In this document: positions 51,217-61,509 of the stretch, piece after piece | Numbering within the stretch: position 1 is the stretch's first letter | How the letters are laid out: each line of letters starts with the position of its first letter | Origin: Sphingobacteriaceae bacterium | GTDB taxonomy: Bacteria; Bacteroidota; Bacteroidia; Sphingobacteriales; Sphingobacteriaceae | Direction: 5' to 3' | Assembly (NCBI GenBank): GCA_017745075.1 | Contig: JAGIAD010000001.1 | Location: forward strand, 186,001 to 250,000 | DNA: 64,000 bases | Notes under the pieces: model-generated | The model's input: only the letters and a program-made list of their open reading frames with translations | The model's database searches: none | Told to the model about the DNA's origin: nothing | Program-made: the position numbers and the translations under genes

Positions 51217-51234
51217 ATTATTTGCCGGACAAAG
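51217..51234. other. attR core, right end of prophage
   Basis: Perfect 18-bp copy of the sequence at 11,660-11,677. The bases to its right (ATACGG) differ from those right of attL (TTACCA). They would have been the original guaB upstream DNA. No gene lies in 51,140-51,475; it holds attR and the upstream region of the DUF3857 operon. Confidence 0.88.
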
Positions 51235-51475
51235 ATACGGAAATAACACGAAAATAAAAGCATAAGCATAAAAATACTTAAATATTGAGCTCGCCTGACA
51301 ATTGCATTAATTGGAACGGTTATGCCCCAATGCTTAAGCATCGTTATAAAAGAAGTATAACAGCAAAAGCTGAAGGTTTAACATCCCTTTTTAAATCAGG
51401 CACTGGGCTGCAATTATTTCTGAATAATTAAAAGATTGTTTTTATAATTGCACCTACAAACAAACTATTTACATC

Positions 51476-53482
51476 ATGCAGAAAAATGCTCTCAGATTTC
51501 TGACTTTAATGCTTTGCATTGGAGTTGGTACTCTCTATGCCCAAACAGGCCAAAACGTTAAAAGAGAATTTAAATTCGGAAAAATTGCCCCGGCAGAATT
51601 TGAAACGAAGATTTCTGGCCCGGATTCTTCCGCATCGGCTGTTAAATTGTTCGATGTGGGCGAATGTTATTTTGAAATCAGTCCTACTACAAACAATTTT
51701 ATTTATGTTTTCGAAAGGCATATCCGCTACAAAATCCTGAACAAAAACGGTTATGATCTGGCCAATTTTAGAGTAGAACTTTATAAAAACAGCGGATCTG
51801 CTAAAGAAGACCTTAACTACATGGACGCTGCAACCTATAACATGGTTGATGGTAAAATGGTTACGAGTAAGCTAAACAAGGACGCCAAATTTACCGAGGA
51901 GTTCAATAAAAACTACGTGATCAAGAAATTTGCCCTCCCAAATGTGAAGGAAGGATCGATCATCGAATTTAAATACAAAATCAAATCAGATTTTATATTT
52001 CAGCTGCACGGATGGAAATTCCAGGCGAATGTTCCAACGCTCTGGTCTGAATATAATGTAAGAATACCTGAGTACTTTAATTATAAAACCAATATGAGCG
52101 GGTATTACCAGATCGATCATCCGCTTCATCAAAATGTGAATGCCTCATATATATCAGGCCTAAATTCAAATGCAGTATACGATAAATACTGCGTAGCTAA
52201 TGTTCCTGCATTAAAGGATGAGCCCTATGTTACAACAATGGACGACTACAACCCAAAAATAGAATTTGAGCTGAGGGCAACCAACTTCCCAAATGATGTT
52301 TACCGCGACTACAATGGTTCGTGGTCTAAAATTATCAATGAACTGGCACAGGATGAAAAATTTGGGACTTATATCAATAAAAACAGTTATGCGAAATCGG
52401 TGCTTCCGGGCATTTTAAAAGGGGAAAAAGATACACTGGCAAGCGTAAAGCTTATTTTGAACCATGTTAAAAATAGTGTTAAATGGGATAAAAACTATGC
52501 AATGTATTCGAGTGGAACCAATCCTAAAGCACTCTTCGAAAAGAAAACAGGTTCATCTGGCGATATCAACCTGGCCTTGTTGAGTTTATTAAAAGAGGCA
52601 AAAATCGAAGCTTATCCGGTGCTGATTAGTACAAGGGAAAACGGGATGCATCCAGGTTATCCTTTGATATCGGCATTTAACAATGTGATTGCTGTTACCG
52701 AAATCGGGAACCAGCTGTATTTCCTTGACGCCACCGATAAGGATCTGCCTGCCGGGATGCTGGATTACGAAAACCTGAGTCATCAGGGCTATTATATGGA
52801 TTTTAAGTCCCTGAATGGAAAATGGCTTTCTACCGAACCAAGTATTTCAAGCGAAAAGGTTTTTGTATACAATATGGTGCTCGATAAAGCGAATAAGCTA
52901 TCGGGAAAAATCAACCAGTATTCAAAAGGTTATGCAGCTTTAAACCTGCGTAGCAGATACCGTAAAACCAATAATGAGACTGAATTTATTAAAGCTTTCA
53001 AAAAAGATAAAACCGGTCTTGAAGTTTCTGCCTATAAAATAGACAACCTTGACAACCTCGATGAGTTACTAAGCGAAAGCATGGATGTGGTAATTGAGGA
53101 TAATGTGGAAGAAGCCGGTAACCTGGTATATTTTACCCCGCTGCTTTTCGAAAGGACAAAAGAAAATCTCTTCAAACTGGAGCAACGCAAATTCCCTGTT
53201 GATTTTGCCTTTCCATTTAAGGAAAGTTACCGCATTACCGTAAACTTTCCTGAAGATTATGAGATTGATAAACTTCCAAAGGGCGGCATTTACAAACTTC
53301 CTGAAGAAAACGGTACTTTTACCATTAATTATATAGCAGAAGGTAAAACCCTTATGGTAAAAAGTACCATCAATGTTAATAAATCATTTTATACCCCTGA
53401 AGAATATTTCGATTTAAAAGAATTGTTTAAAACTGTAGTAGAAAAACAGGCGGAGCAGATTGTGTTTAAGAAGAAAGTCTAA
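51476..53482 (+). CDS. DUF3857/transglutaminase-like protein, degenerate active site
   Basis: 668 residues. Signal peptide MQKNALRFLTLMLCIGVGTL...AQ. The DUF3857 domain at ~60-230 (ERHIRYKILNKNGYDLANFR; FALPNVKEGSIIEFKY) precedes a transglutaminase-like core near 350-430. In the core the usual G-x-C-x-D is GSSGD (no Cys) and the His position reads FNNVIAV, so it should be catalytically dead. It overlaps its active-looking paralogue by 1 bp. Confidence 0.85.
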   Translation: MQKNALRFLTLMLCIGVGTLYAQTGQNVKREFKFGKIAPAEFETKISGPDSSASAVKLFDVGECYFEISPTTNNFIYVFERHIRYKILNKNGYDLANFRVELYKNSGSAKEDLNYMDAATYNMVDGKMVTSKLNKDAKFTEEFNKNYVIKKFALPNVKEGSIIEFKYKIKSDFIFQLHGWKFQANVPTLWSEYNVRIPEYFNYKTNMSGYYQIDHPLHQNVNASYISGLNSNAVYDKYCVANVPALKDEPYVTTMDDYNPKIEFELRATNFPNDVYRDYNGSWSKIINELAQDEKFGTYINKNSYAKSVLPGILKGEKDTLASVKLILNHVKNSVKWDKNYAMYSSGTNPKALFEKKTGSSGDINLALLSLLKEAKIEAYPVLISTRENGMHPGYPLISAFNNVIAVTEIGNQLYFLDATDKDLPAGMLDYENLSHQGYYMDFKSLNGKWLSTEPSISSEKVFVYNMVLDKANKLSGKINQYSKGYAALNLRSRYRKTNNETEFIKAFKKDKTGLEVSAYKIDNLDNLDELLSESMDVVIEDNVEEAGNLVYFTPLLFERTKENLFKLEQRKFPVDFAFPFKESYRITVNFPEDYEIDKLPKGGIYKLPEENGTFTINYIAEGKTLMVKSTINVNKSFYTPEEYFDLKELFKTVVEKQAEQIVFKKKV

Positions 53483-55374
53483 TGAAATACTATTTAAGTT
53501 TAGCATTTGGAATCCTGGCAACGGGTGCATTTGCACAAACAGATTACGATACAGCCAAAATTCCTGAAAACCTAAAAACAGACGCCGCAGTGGTAATCAG
53601 GAATGAAGAATCTTTTTTTGATGTAAAAGGTTTAGGCGCCGCAAGAATGGATTATAAGGTGGCCATCACCATTTTGAATAAAGCCGGTGATGAATATGGT
53701 GAAATGGCTGAGGTTTATGATAAATTCAGCAGCATTTATAACATCAAGGCTACTCTTTACGATGCCAACGGTAAAAAAGTTAAGGATTATAAAAGTTCAG
53801 ATATTAAAGACCAAAGCCTGATCTCTGATTTCTCGATATTTGAGGACAACAGGTTAAAGCTATTAAAATTTGTAAGTGTAAATTATCCTTACACCATAGA
53901 ATATAGCTACAGCCAGGACTTTAATGGTTTGCTTTCCTTCCCTTCCTGGAGCGATATTAAAGGTTTTGGCGTATCAGTAGAAAAATCGGCCTATACCATA
54001 CAAAAGGCAAAAAACTATAAAATGCGTTACCTTACCAGCCGTAATTTACCGACTGATTCGGTAATCATCGGCGAAAAGGTGCAGTACAAGTGGAAAAGCG
54101 CCAATGTTGCCGCCATTTCCAGCGAGCCCCTAAGTACCGGAATCGATAATGTTTCTGCCTGGGTTAAAGCAGCCCCTAACCAGTTTGAGTATGATGGTTC
54201 GTCGGGAAATTTTGATAACTGGAAAAATTTCGGTTCGTGGTTATATAACCTGAACCAGGGAGGAAATAAACTTCCGGAGGCCACCAGGGCGATGGTGCAG
54301 AATTTGATTAAGGATGCCAAAACACCTAAAGAAAAAATCAGGATATTATACAACCATTTGCAGCAGAATACCCGCTATGTAAGTGTTCAGCTGGGGATTG
54401 GTGGTTTTAGACCAATTTTAGCAGAAAAAGTAGCACAGGTAAATTACGGAGACTGTAAAGCTTTGTCTAACTATATGAAGGCCCTGCTTAACGAGGCCGG
54501 TATTCCTTCAAATCTGATTGTAATCGGAAACGATATGCCCAGTTTAAATCCTGATTATTCGAGCATTGGACAGGCTAACCATATGATTTTATGTATTCCG
54601 CTTGAAAAGGATACTACTTTTTTAGAGTGTACCAGCCAATATACCCCAATGGGTTTTATTGGTTACAGTAATTCTGACCGTAATGTTCTGATGGTCACCG
54701 AAAACGGCGGTAAAATTGTACATACCCCTGTGTATAATGCGAAGGCAAACTACCAGATCAGAAAAACCAAAATTATTTTGGCCGAGGATGGTACTGCAGA
54801 TTCTGAAATCAGATCTACTTATGCCAATGCGCAATTTGAAGAAAATCTTTCAATGACCCTGATGGAACCTGTTGAACTCAGGAAAAAAATTATAGAGGGC
54901 AGCCCGATTCCGATGGCGCAACTTACCAGTTACAAGTATGTACAACCCGACAAAACGGTACCTGTACTTACAGAAGAAATCAATTTTAAAACCAATCCTA
55001 TACTAACCAGGGGCGGCGATAAGTTGTTTTTGGTGGTAAACCAGATTAACCGCCATGAGAATGTGCCGCTGAAGGTAGAAAACCGGAAAACCTATTTTGC
55101 CGTTCCTTTTGGCTATAATGATGATGATGAAATCAGTTATATCCTGCCTAAAGGTTATAATGTAGAGTTTTTACCAAAAGATATCACCATTACTTCCGAA
55201 TTTGGATCGTATACAGCGAAATTCAGCGTTAAAGACAACACTATTGTTTATAACCGTACACAAACCATGAACAATAAGAAGTATGCTCCCGAAAAATATG
55301 GCGAATACGTCGATTTTTACAAAAAAATATACCAGGCTGATAAACAAAAGGCGGTATTGGCAAAAACTTTATAA
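53482..55374 (+). CDS. DUF3857/transglutaminase-like protein
   Basis: 630 residues. Signal peptide MKYYLSLAFGILATGAFAQT. DUF3857 (AARMDYKVAITILNKAGDEY; SYSQDFNGLLSFPSW), then a transglutaminase-like core with Cys in NYGDCKALSNYMKALLNEAG and His in IGQANHMILCIPL, i.e. the catalytic pair is intact. Periplasmic location is likely. The substrate is unknown. It probably works with the inactive paralogue upstream. Confidence 0.87.
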   Translation: MKYYLSLAFGILATGAFAQTDYDTAKIPENLKTDAAVVIRNEESFFDVKGLGAARMDYKVAITILNKAGDEYGEMAEVYDKFSSIYNIKATLYDANGKKVKDYKSSDIKDQSLISDFSIFEDNRLKLLKFVSVNYPYTIEYSYSQDFNGLLSFPSWSDIKGFGVSVEKSAYTIQKAKNYKMRYLTSRNLPTDSVIIGEKVQYKWKSANVAAISSEPLSTGIDNVSAWVKAAPNQFEYDGSSGNFDNWKNFGSWLYNLNQGGNKLPEATRAMVQNLIKDAKTPKEKIRILYNHLQQNTRYVSVQLGIGGFRPILAEKVAQVNYGDCKALSNYMKALLNEAGIPSNLIVIGNDMPSLNPDYSSIGQANHMILCIPLEKDTTFLECTSQYTPMGFIGYSNSDRNVLMVTENGGKIVHTPVYNAKANYQIRKTKIILAEDGTADSEIRSTYANAQFEENLSMTLMEPVELRKKIIEGSPIPMAQLTSYKYVQPDKTVPVLTEEINFKTNPILTRGGDKLFLVVNQINRHENVPLKVENRKTYFAVPFGYNDDDEISYILPKGYNVEFLPKDITITSEFGSYTAKFSVKDNTIVYNRTQTMNNKKYAPEKYGEYVDFYKKIYQADKQKAVLAKTL

Positions 55375-55382
55375 ATTAACAT

Positions 55383-55664
55383 ATGATTACTCAAAACCAA
55401 TATTTTGATGGCAACGTTAAATCGTTAGGCTATGAAACCGCTGAAGGAAAATCGACTGTTGGCGTTATAAATCCCGGAGAATATACCTTTGGAACAGCTC
55501 AGAAAGAAATAATGCATGTGATAGAAGGTGAACTTACAGCGCTTTTACCAGGTGAACCGGACTGGCAAAGTATTAAAGCAGGCAGCAATTTTGAAGTACC
55601 TGCAAACTCATCATTTAAAATAAAAACAACCGTACAAACGGCATATTTATGCCAGTATAGGTAG
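55383..55664 (+). CDS. ppnP: Pyrimidine/purine nucleoside phosphorylase
   Basis: 93 residues, a single small cupin. PpnP (YaiE/DUF1255) phosphorolyses several nucleosides. The pattern ITQNQYFDGNVKSLGYETAE, VGVINPGEYTFGTAQKEIMH, VIEGELTALLPGEPDW and FEVPANSSFKIK matches the family throughout, at the usual length. Confidence 0.95.
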   Translation: MITQNQYFDGNVKSLGYETAEGKSTVGVINPGEYTFGTAQKEIMHVIEGELTALLPGEPDWQSIKAGSNFEVPANSSFKIKTTVQTAYLCQYR

Positions 55665-55678
55665 ATTTAGGTTAGGAT

Positions 55679-55787
55679 CGTCATCTCGACTGGAACGCAG
55701 TGAAATGGAGAGATCTATCTCGGTAGATTTAGCTTCGCTGAGCACTAACGTGGTTCTCGACCTCGTTGCACTCCGCTCGAAATGACG
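55679..55787. repeat. Interspersed inverted-repeat element
   Basis: CGTCATCTCGA at the left pairs with TCGAAATGACG at the right, and the middle contains GGAACGCAGTGAAATGGAGA. I recall this as a common dispersed intergenic element of Bacteroidota (REP-like). It could also terminate the ppnP operon or the opposing M16 operon. Confidence 0.75.
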
Positions 55788-55809
55788 CATTCCAGAGAAC
55801 AATTGAAAT

Positions 55810-57081
55810 TTATTTCTTCCCTATCACCACCTCAGTAAACTGATCGGTTGTGAGGTATTTATTCGCCAGGGCAAGTAATTCTTGCGCAGTAACGGTTTTA
55901 ACCTTCTCTATATATTTGGTGTAGTAATCGTAATCCAAGCCAGAGAAATAAATATTCTTAAACTTATCGGCATGTGAGAATACATTTTCCAAACTGCCGA
56001 GCATTGAGCCCAGCATATAGTTACGTACCAGGTTAAGCTCTTCTTCCCCTATCAGTTCATTTTTCAGGATATCTATTTCCTTATAAATCTCTGTAAGGGC
56101 TGCAGTGCAAACATCAGCACCTACTTCTGTAGCAATAAAAAGATAACCTGCCTGTTGCAATGATGAAATACCAGAACCAATGCCGTAAGTGTAGCCCTTA
56201 TCTTCGCGGATATTGTTCATCAAACGCGATCCAAAGTAACCACCCAAAACCGTATTTAAAATCTGAAGTCCTGAAAAATCTTCGTGTTTACGGTTAATCG
56301 CCACTTGTCCGATCCTGATAGCAGATTGCAAGGCCTCTGGTTTTTCGATGTAAATAGTCTTTTTATCGTTAGCGCCGAAATTAAAACTGTTTTTTACAGC
56401 ACTGCTTTTTTCCCAATCCTTTCCAAAAACATCATTCAGCAGATTAAAACCGGCATCGTTAAATTTCCCCGAAACCACAATGGTGCAGTTATTTGGGGCA
56501 TAAGCAGCTTTAAAATACTCGATCAGGTCTTCACGTTTTAAAGCATCGTAATGCTCAGCTTTTATATTTACGCCATAAGCTGTATCACCAAATAAAGCAT
56601 GGGCAAATTCTTTTCTAGAAAGAACATCGTTCTTCTTTAGATTTACCTGGAGTTTTTGCTTCTGGTTCTGGATATAGATATCAAGCTCGCGCTGAGGAAA
56701 CTGGCTGGCAGATAAAACGTCTTTAACGATCGGCAGTACCGAATGCAAATGTTTATTTAGCGTGTAGAGTGTAACCAACGATTGGTCCTGCACATATTCA
56801 GTTTGAAAAAATGCACCGTAAAAATCAATCTGCTCAGCTATTTCTTTTGAAGTTAATTTATTTGTTCCATTATTGATCAGAGTACTCACTGCAATTGCCT
56901 GTAAAGGCTTTTCGAGTTTCCAGTTTACATTTTCAAAAATGAATTCGATGCGCACAAGGTCCTGCTCTCCTGAATAAATAGTAAAAACGGGCACACCGTT
57001 ATCTAACACTCTTTTTTCCGGCTGGATAAAATGTATAGTCGATACCTGCTTAAAATCAGGTGGCTGTTGTCTGTTAAGCAT
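55810..57081 (-). CDS. M16-family peptidase-like subunit without HxxEH
   Basis: 423 residues. M16 fold throughout (LINNGTNKLTSKEIAEQIDF, GYTYGIGSGISSL), but the zinc-binding HxxEH is absent. This is the non-catalytic partner, as in the paired mitochondrial processing peptidase-like proteins. It overlaps the active subunit gene by 8 bp, so the two probably form a heterodimer. Confidence 0.9.
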   Translation of the reverse strand: MLNRQQPPDFKQVSTIHFIQPEKRVLDNGVPVFTIYSGEQDLVRIEFIFENVNWKLEKPLQAIAVSTLINNGTNKLTSKEIAEQIDFYGAFFQTEYVQDQSLVTLYTLNKHLHSVLPIVKDVLSASQFPQRELDIYIQNQKQKLQVNLKKNDVLSRKEFAHALFGDTAYGVNIKAEHYDALKREDLIEYFKAAYAPNNCTIVVSGKFNDAGFNLLNDVFGKDWEKSSAVKNSFNFGANDKKTIYIEKPEALQSAIRIGQVAINRKHEDFSGLQILNTVLGGYFGSRLMNNIREDKGYTYGIGSGISSLQQAGYLFIATEVGADVCTAALTEIYKEIDILKNELIGEEELNLVRNYMLGSMLGSLENVFSHADKFKNIYFSGLDYDYYTKYIEKVKTVTAQELLALANKYLTTDQFTEVVIGKK

Positions 57082-58318
57082 TTTTTTCGGTTAAATAATA
57101 TAAAGTTGATGATGAGTTTGGGTTAAAAGTTTCGTTCGATATCCTTTTGATATCTTCTGCACGAACCTTTAAAAATGCTTCTGTTTCCCGGTTCAATAAA
57201 GCGGCATCGCCAAGTAATTCATAATACGCCAGGTTCATCGCTTTATCCAGCAAGCTCATTTCTGAAAAAACGAGTACCGATTCTACTTTATTCTTTACTT
57301 TGGTCAATTCGGTTTCAGAAACCAGCTCCGTTTTTAACTTTTCCAGTTCAGCCCAAATTGCCTTTTCTGCTGTTTCAATGGCAACACCTTCTACCAGTTT
57401 ACCTTCAATAATAAACAAACCTGGGTCCAAACTACTTGAAATATAGGCGTTGATATCGCTAAAAAGCTGTTGTTCCTTTAACAGACTGTTATATAAACGG
57501 GAAGATTGCCCGCGCGATAAAATATCCGATAACAGGTCGAAAGCGTAATAATCTTCATTTAAACGTCCGGGCATTTTAAAAGCCAAATAAATGGCGTTGA
57601 GCGGTACATTTGCCTTTACAGTTTCCTGCCTGGCTTCCGTTTGTGGATCTTCCTGAATTAAATTTCGGTTATATTTTTCGCCCGCAGGGATCGGTTCGAA
57701 CCATTTTTCGGCCAGTTTTTTTACATCTTCCGTCTTCACATTTCCACCAACAACCAAAATGGCATTTTGTGGCGTATAATGTTTCTTAAAAAATGCCTTC
57801 ACATCGTCCATTGTTGCATTTTCGATATGAGAAAGTTCTTTTCCGATTGTGGCCCACCGGTACGAATGCTTTTTATAGGCCAGCGGACGCAGCTTTAACC
57901 AAACATCACCATAAGGCTGGTTAAGGTAACGTTGTTTAAATTCCTCACTTACTACATTTCGTTGCGTATCTAAACTTTTTTCAGAAAAAGCCAAACTTAA
58001 CATCCGGTCACTTTCCAACCAAAATGCAGTTTCGATATTTTCGGAAGGAAGGGTAATGTAATAATTGGTTATATCATTACTCGTAAACGCATTGTTTTCG
58101 CCTCCCACCCTTTGTAAAGGCTCATCGTAACTTGGAATATTAACCGATCCGCCGAACATTAAATGCTCGAATAAATGTGCAAAACCGGTTTTGTTCGGGT
58201 CCTCATCGCGGGCTCCCACGTCATATAAAATATTTAAAACAGCCATTGGGGTTGTTGGATCTTCATGTACCAAAACCTTCAATCCGTTGGCCAGTGTAAA
58301 ACGATTAAAATCTACCAT
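57074..58318 (-). CDS. M16-family zinc peptidase, catalytic subunit
   Basis: 414 residues. The inverted zinc motif HLFEH (HxxEH) in GFAHLFEHLMFGGS, with a downstream Glu in ESDRMLSLAFSEKSLDTQRN, marks an active M16 peptidase. No signal peptide, so cytosolic. It is translated first and coupled to the inactive partner. Confidence 0.93.
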   Translation of the reverse strand: MVDFNRFTLANGLKVLVHEDPTTPMAVLNILYDVGARDEDPNKTGFAHLFEHLMFGGSVNIPSYDEPLQRVGGENNAFTSNDITNYYITLPSENIETAFWLESDRMLSLAFSEKSLDTQRNVVSEEFKQRYLNQPYGDVWLKLRPLAYKKHSYRWATIGKELSHIENATMDDVKAFFKKHYTPQNAILVVGGNVKTEDVKKLAEKWFEPIPAGEKYNRNLIQEDPQTEARQETVKANVPLNAIYLAFKMPGRLNEDYYAFDLLSDILSRGQSSRLYNSLLKEQQLFSDINAYISSSLDPGLFIIEGKLVEGVAIETAEKAIWAELEKLKTELVSETELTKVKNKVESVLVFSEMSLLDKAMNLAYYELLGDAALLNRETEAFLKVRAEDIKRISNETFNPNSSSTLYYLTEKNA

Positions 58319-58526
58319 ATCTAATTTTAGAACCGTAAAGATATTATTTTAAGGGAGAATGGCTGATGTAAAATAACAAAAGGTGGATAATGTGAGATGG
58401 AAATGGATGATGGCAATTCCTCTCCATTCGCCAGTTGCCTGTCTCTTGCCACTCACTGCTTATTTTTTTTACAAACCTTAAACCATACACCTTCAACCTT
58501 CACTCCCTTTTCCCTATCTTTGTGTT

Positions 58527-59651
58527 ATGAATACAGCCGATTTACTGCAACGGGCATTACATTTTGATTTTTTAAGCCTCGAAGAGGGGGTACATCTATA
58601 CCATCATGCCGATACGGCATCCTTGATGTTCGTAGCCAATGAGCTAAGAAAAATTCAAGTGCCCAGTGGCAAAGTAACCTGGCAGATCGACCGTAATGTA
58701 AACACCACCAATGTTTGTATTGCAAATTGCAAATTTTGTAATTTCTTCCGCAGGCCAGGCCACGAAGAAAGTTATATTACCGATATTGAAACTTATAAGG
58801 TTAAAATTGAAGAAACTTTCCGCCTGGGAGGAGATCAATTGTTACTACAAGGCGGCCATCACCCCGATTTAGGCCTGGCCTTTTATGCTGATCTATTTAA
58901 AAAATTAAAAGAATTATATCCTGATTTAAAACTCCATGCTTTAGGTCCGCCTGAAATTGCTCATGTGACCAAACTGGAAGGAATGACACATACTGAAGTA
59001 TTAAAAGCATTAAAAGAAGCCGGAATGGACTCTTTACCAGGTGCTGGTGCCGAAATATTAAACGACCGCGTAAGGCGTTTAATCTCTAAGGGTAAATGCG
59101 GCGGACAGGAATGGCTGGATGTAATGCGGGCCTGCCACCAATTGGATATCACCACCTCTGCAACGATGATGTTCGGCCATGTCGAAACCATCGAAGAACG
59201 TTTTGAACATTTGGTATGGATTCGCCAGGTACAAAGTGAAAAACCTGCTGATGCAAATGGATTTTTGGCTTTTATTCCGTGGCCTTTCCAGGATGATGGC
59301 ACTTTACTAAAAAGGCTCCGCGGAATCAGCAACACTGTAACTGCTGATGAATATATCCGTATGATTGCCCTGAGCCGGATCATGTTGCCAAACATTAAAA
59401 ATATTCAGGCCAGCTGGTTAACCGTTGGAAAAACAACGGCACAGCTTTGCTTACATGCAGGCGCAAATGATTTCGGATCAATCATGATCGAAGAAAATGT
59501 AGTATCAGCTGCTGGTGCACCACATCGTTTCACCGCAAAAGGTATACAGGAATCAATCAGGGCAGCCGGTTTCGAGCCCCAGTTACGTGGACAGAAATAC
59601 AATTACAGGGATTTACCAGAACATCTTGAAGAGCAGGTAATTACCTATTAA
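58527..59651 (+). CDS. mqnC: Cyclic dehypoxanthinyl futalosine synthase
   Basis: 374 residues. A radical SAM enzyme of the futalosine route to menaquinone that cyclises dehypoxanthinyl futalosine. CIANCKFCNFFR is the CxxxCxxC [4Fe-4S] cluster. QLLLQGGHHPDL and SLPGAGAEILNDRVRRLISK follow, as in MqnC. The C-terminal HRFTAKGIQESIRAAGFEPQ fits. It is solitary here. MqnE is a paralogue, but the motifs favour MqnC. Confidence 0.93.
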   Translation: MNTADLLQRALHFDFLSLEEGVHLYHHADTASLMFVANELRKIQVPSGKVTWQIDRNVNTTNVCIANCKFCNFFRRPGHEESYITDIETYKVKIEETFRLGGDQLLLQGGHHPDLGLAFYADLFKKLKELYPDLKLHALGPPEIAHVTKLEGMTHTEVLKALKEAGMDSLPGAGAEILNDRVRRLISKGKCGGQEWLDVMRACHQLDITTSATMMFGHVETIEERFEHLVWIRQVQSEKPADANGFLAFIPWPFQDDGTLLKRLRGISNTVTADEYIRMIALSRIMLPNIKNIQASWLTVGKTTAQLCLHAGANDFGSIMIEENVVSAAGAPHRFTAKGIQESIRAAGFEPQLRGQKYNYRDLPEHLEEQVITY

Positions 59652-59714
59652 TGATAAAAAATGGATGGATGTGAGATGGAAAATGTAAAGATCCTACGTC
59701 CCTGAAATCCCGAT

Positions 59715-59748
59715 AAAAAAGGGAAGTAGAACCAAAGCGCTACTTCCC
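59715..59748 (-). terminator. Terminator of the ferritin-like gene pair
   Basis: On the minus strand GGGAAGTAG / CTACTTCCC (9-bp stem) is followed by T6, 45 bp past the stop of the second ferritin-like gene. Confidence 0.82.
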
Positions 59749-59793
59749 CTACCTTAAACTAAACATTACCTAATCAATAATGTTAATATCTTA

Positions 59794-60639
59794 TTAAGCT
59801 AATTTTTTACCGGTTTTGATAAATAGGTTTGCAATTGTTTTAACGGCTGCACCAGTTAGAAATTCGTCGAAACTTTCTGCTGCCTGAGTTTGCGATGCTC
59901 CGCCTAAACCATTAATTTCAACACCTGCTTGTACAGTATTTTGCTCACCTGCATAAACGGCATCAACGGCCGAAATTCCGGTATCGTTACCATTAGCAGC
60001 ATAACTGATCCATGGTTTTAGAGACACACCTAAAGAAGCTGCAACCATTTGACGGATATGCGACGCGTGACGCGCTTCTACTGAATGAATCTGTAAAGCA
60101 GTAGTTAAAACTGGCATACCTTTTAAAATCGGTGCTTGTCCTTTATAGGCACGTACACCAGTATCTTCAAATGCTAAAGCAACTTTTAAGAAAGTTTGGT
60201 AATTACTAAAAACATCACCAAACGCTCCTCCAGCTGTAAAATCAAAATCGGCATCTACATAACCATCAGCACCAGTAATCTGTAATGCACCTTTTAATAA
60301 ATCAACGTGTGCTCTTTCGTGGTTTCTAATCGTGGTGATCGCTGCATTTGAAGCTGCAGTAGGAAAAGTGATCGTAGAGTTTGTTAAAGCATGATTGTAA
60401 TAATTGTATTCCAGATATTCTAACGCTAATGCAAAGTTTAATACATCATTAACAGAACTAGGGTTAGTTTGCCCGTAAGCTTTTTGGAACATAGAACCCA
60501 ATGCAAGCGGTAATGCTGCCATTGATATTTTTTTACCAACATTGAAAAAATCTTTCATTGCTGATCTACGCGGACTTAATCTTTCATAGATCTCACCGTC
60601 CACTTTTTCTATTTCGTCTAATATATTTAAGATATTCAT
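59794..60639 (-). CDS. Ferritin-like domain protein (desiccation-type)
   Basis: 281 residues. An unusual N-terminus ends in SRRSAMKDFFNVGKKISMAA (Arg pair then a hydrophobic run), a possible Tat-type signal. The body has the Ferritin_2 four-helix pattern: ALALEYLEYNYYNHAL, NHERAHVDLLKGAL, FEDTGVRAYKGQAP and HSVEARHASHIRQM (metal-binding Glu and His). Likely di-iron; possibly oxidative or desiccation stress. It follows the related gene at 60,659 in an operon. Confidence 0.85.
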   Translation of the reverse strand: MNILNILDEIEKVDGEIYERLSPRRSAMKDFFNVGKKISMAALPLALGSMFQKAYGQTNPSSVNDVLNFALALEYLEYNYYNHALTNSTITFPTAASNAAITTIRNHERAHVDLLKGALQITGADGYVDADFDFTAGGAFGDVFSNYQTFLKVALAFEDTGVRAYKGQAPILKGMPVLTTALQIHSVEARHASHIRQMVAASLGVSLKPWISYAANGNDTGISAVDAVYAGEQNTVQAGVEINGLGGASQTQAAESFDEFLTGAAVKTIANLFIKTGKKLA

Positions 60640-60658
60640 GATTGTTGAGTTTTAAAGA

Positions 60659-61390
60659 TTAAAGGTTGATTACGTTAATTTTAGTTTTGATATATTTACC
60701 TGCAGCAGCTAATACTTTATCAGGTGTTAATGCAGCATCTAATCCTGCAGAATTGTTGGCACCCAATGCTGCCAAGCTATTTAAATCTGCAAATGTTCCA
60801 TTAGAGATCTGATCTCTAACCCATGCAGCGTGACGAGCTTCTACTGAAACGATTTTACCTGCTAACACAAGATAATCAGTGGTGGTAATACGTACACCAG
60901 CGCCATTGTAAGCAGCTACACCTAAATCTTCAAACGCCTGTGCTGCGGCTAAAACACCTGAAGCACTTGTGAAATCGATACTTGAAAAATCAACTTCTAA
61001 GCTACCGATTGCTGCTGTGCTCAATGCTTTTTTAAAGAACTCTCTATGTGCAATTTCATGAAACTGAACGTCTTGGAAATATGCTTTTTGCGCGGCTGTG
61101 AAGCTTGCAGGTGGAGCAGAAGCAACTTTGATATAAAATGCAGCTTCCAATTGTTCTAAAGCGTAGGCATAATTCAACACACCAACATCAGTTTTAAAAT
61201 CTAATGTTGCGCCATCCATTGTTGGATTTTCGTAGCCGCGATCCTTTTTACAACCAGCAGCAACCAGTGCAATAGCCGCAGCACTAGCACCTGCGTACTG
61301 AAGAAAAGATCTTCTGCCGACAGTGCTGTTCAATAAACGTTCATCATGAAGTTCATTTTTTGTTTCTAGTTCATTGTTTTTCATAATCAT
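60659..61390 (-). CDS. Ferritin-like Tat lipoprotein
   Basis: 243 residues. The N-terminus holds GRRSFLQYAGASAAAIALVA then AGCKKD: a twin-arginine motif followed by a lipobox. Ferritin_2 helices carry YAYALEQLEAAFYIKV, HEIAHREFFKKALS, FEDLGVAAYNGAG and VSVEARHAAWVRDQ. A folded metal cofactor exported by Tat fits a di-iron protein. It is paralogous to the downstream gene. Confidence 0.87.
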   Translation of the reverse strand: MIMKNNELETKNELHDERLLNSTVGRRSFLQYAGASAAAIALVAAGCKKDRGYENPTMDGATLDFKTDVGVLNYAYALEQLEAAFYIKVASAPPASFTAAQKAYFQDVQFHEIAHREFFKKALSTAAIGSLEVDFSSIDFTSASGVLAAAQAFEDLGVAAYNGAGVRITTTDYLVLAGKIVSVEARHAAWVRDQISNGTFADLNSLAALGANNSAGLDAALTPDKVLAAAGKYIKTKINVINL

Positions 61391-61509
61391 CTAATGTTTA
61401 GTGGTTTTGAATTCATTTGATGATACATACGTGACAATCTGAACACCGGTTTTTTTGATTTGCATTTTTTTTTGTAAGACCATTTTAATACATTCACCAA
61501 CCTGTAGCT

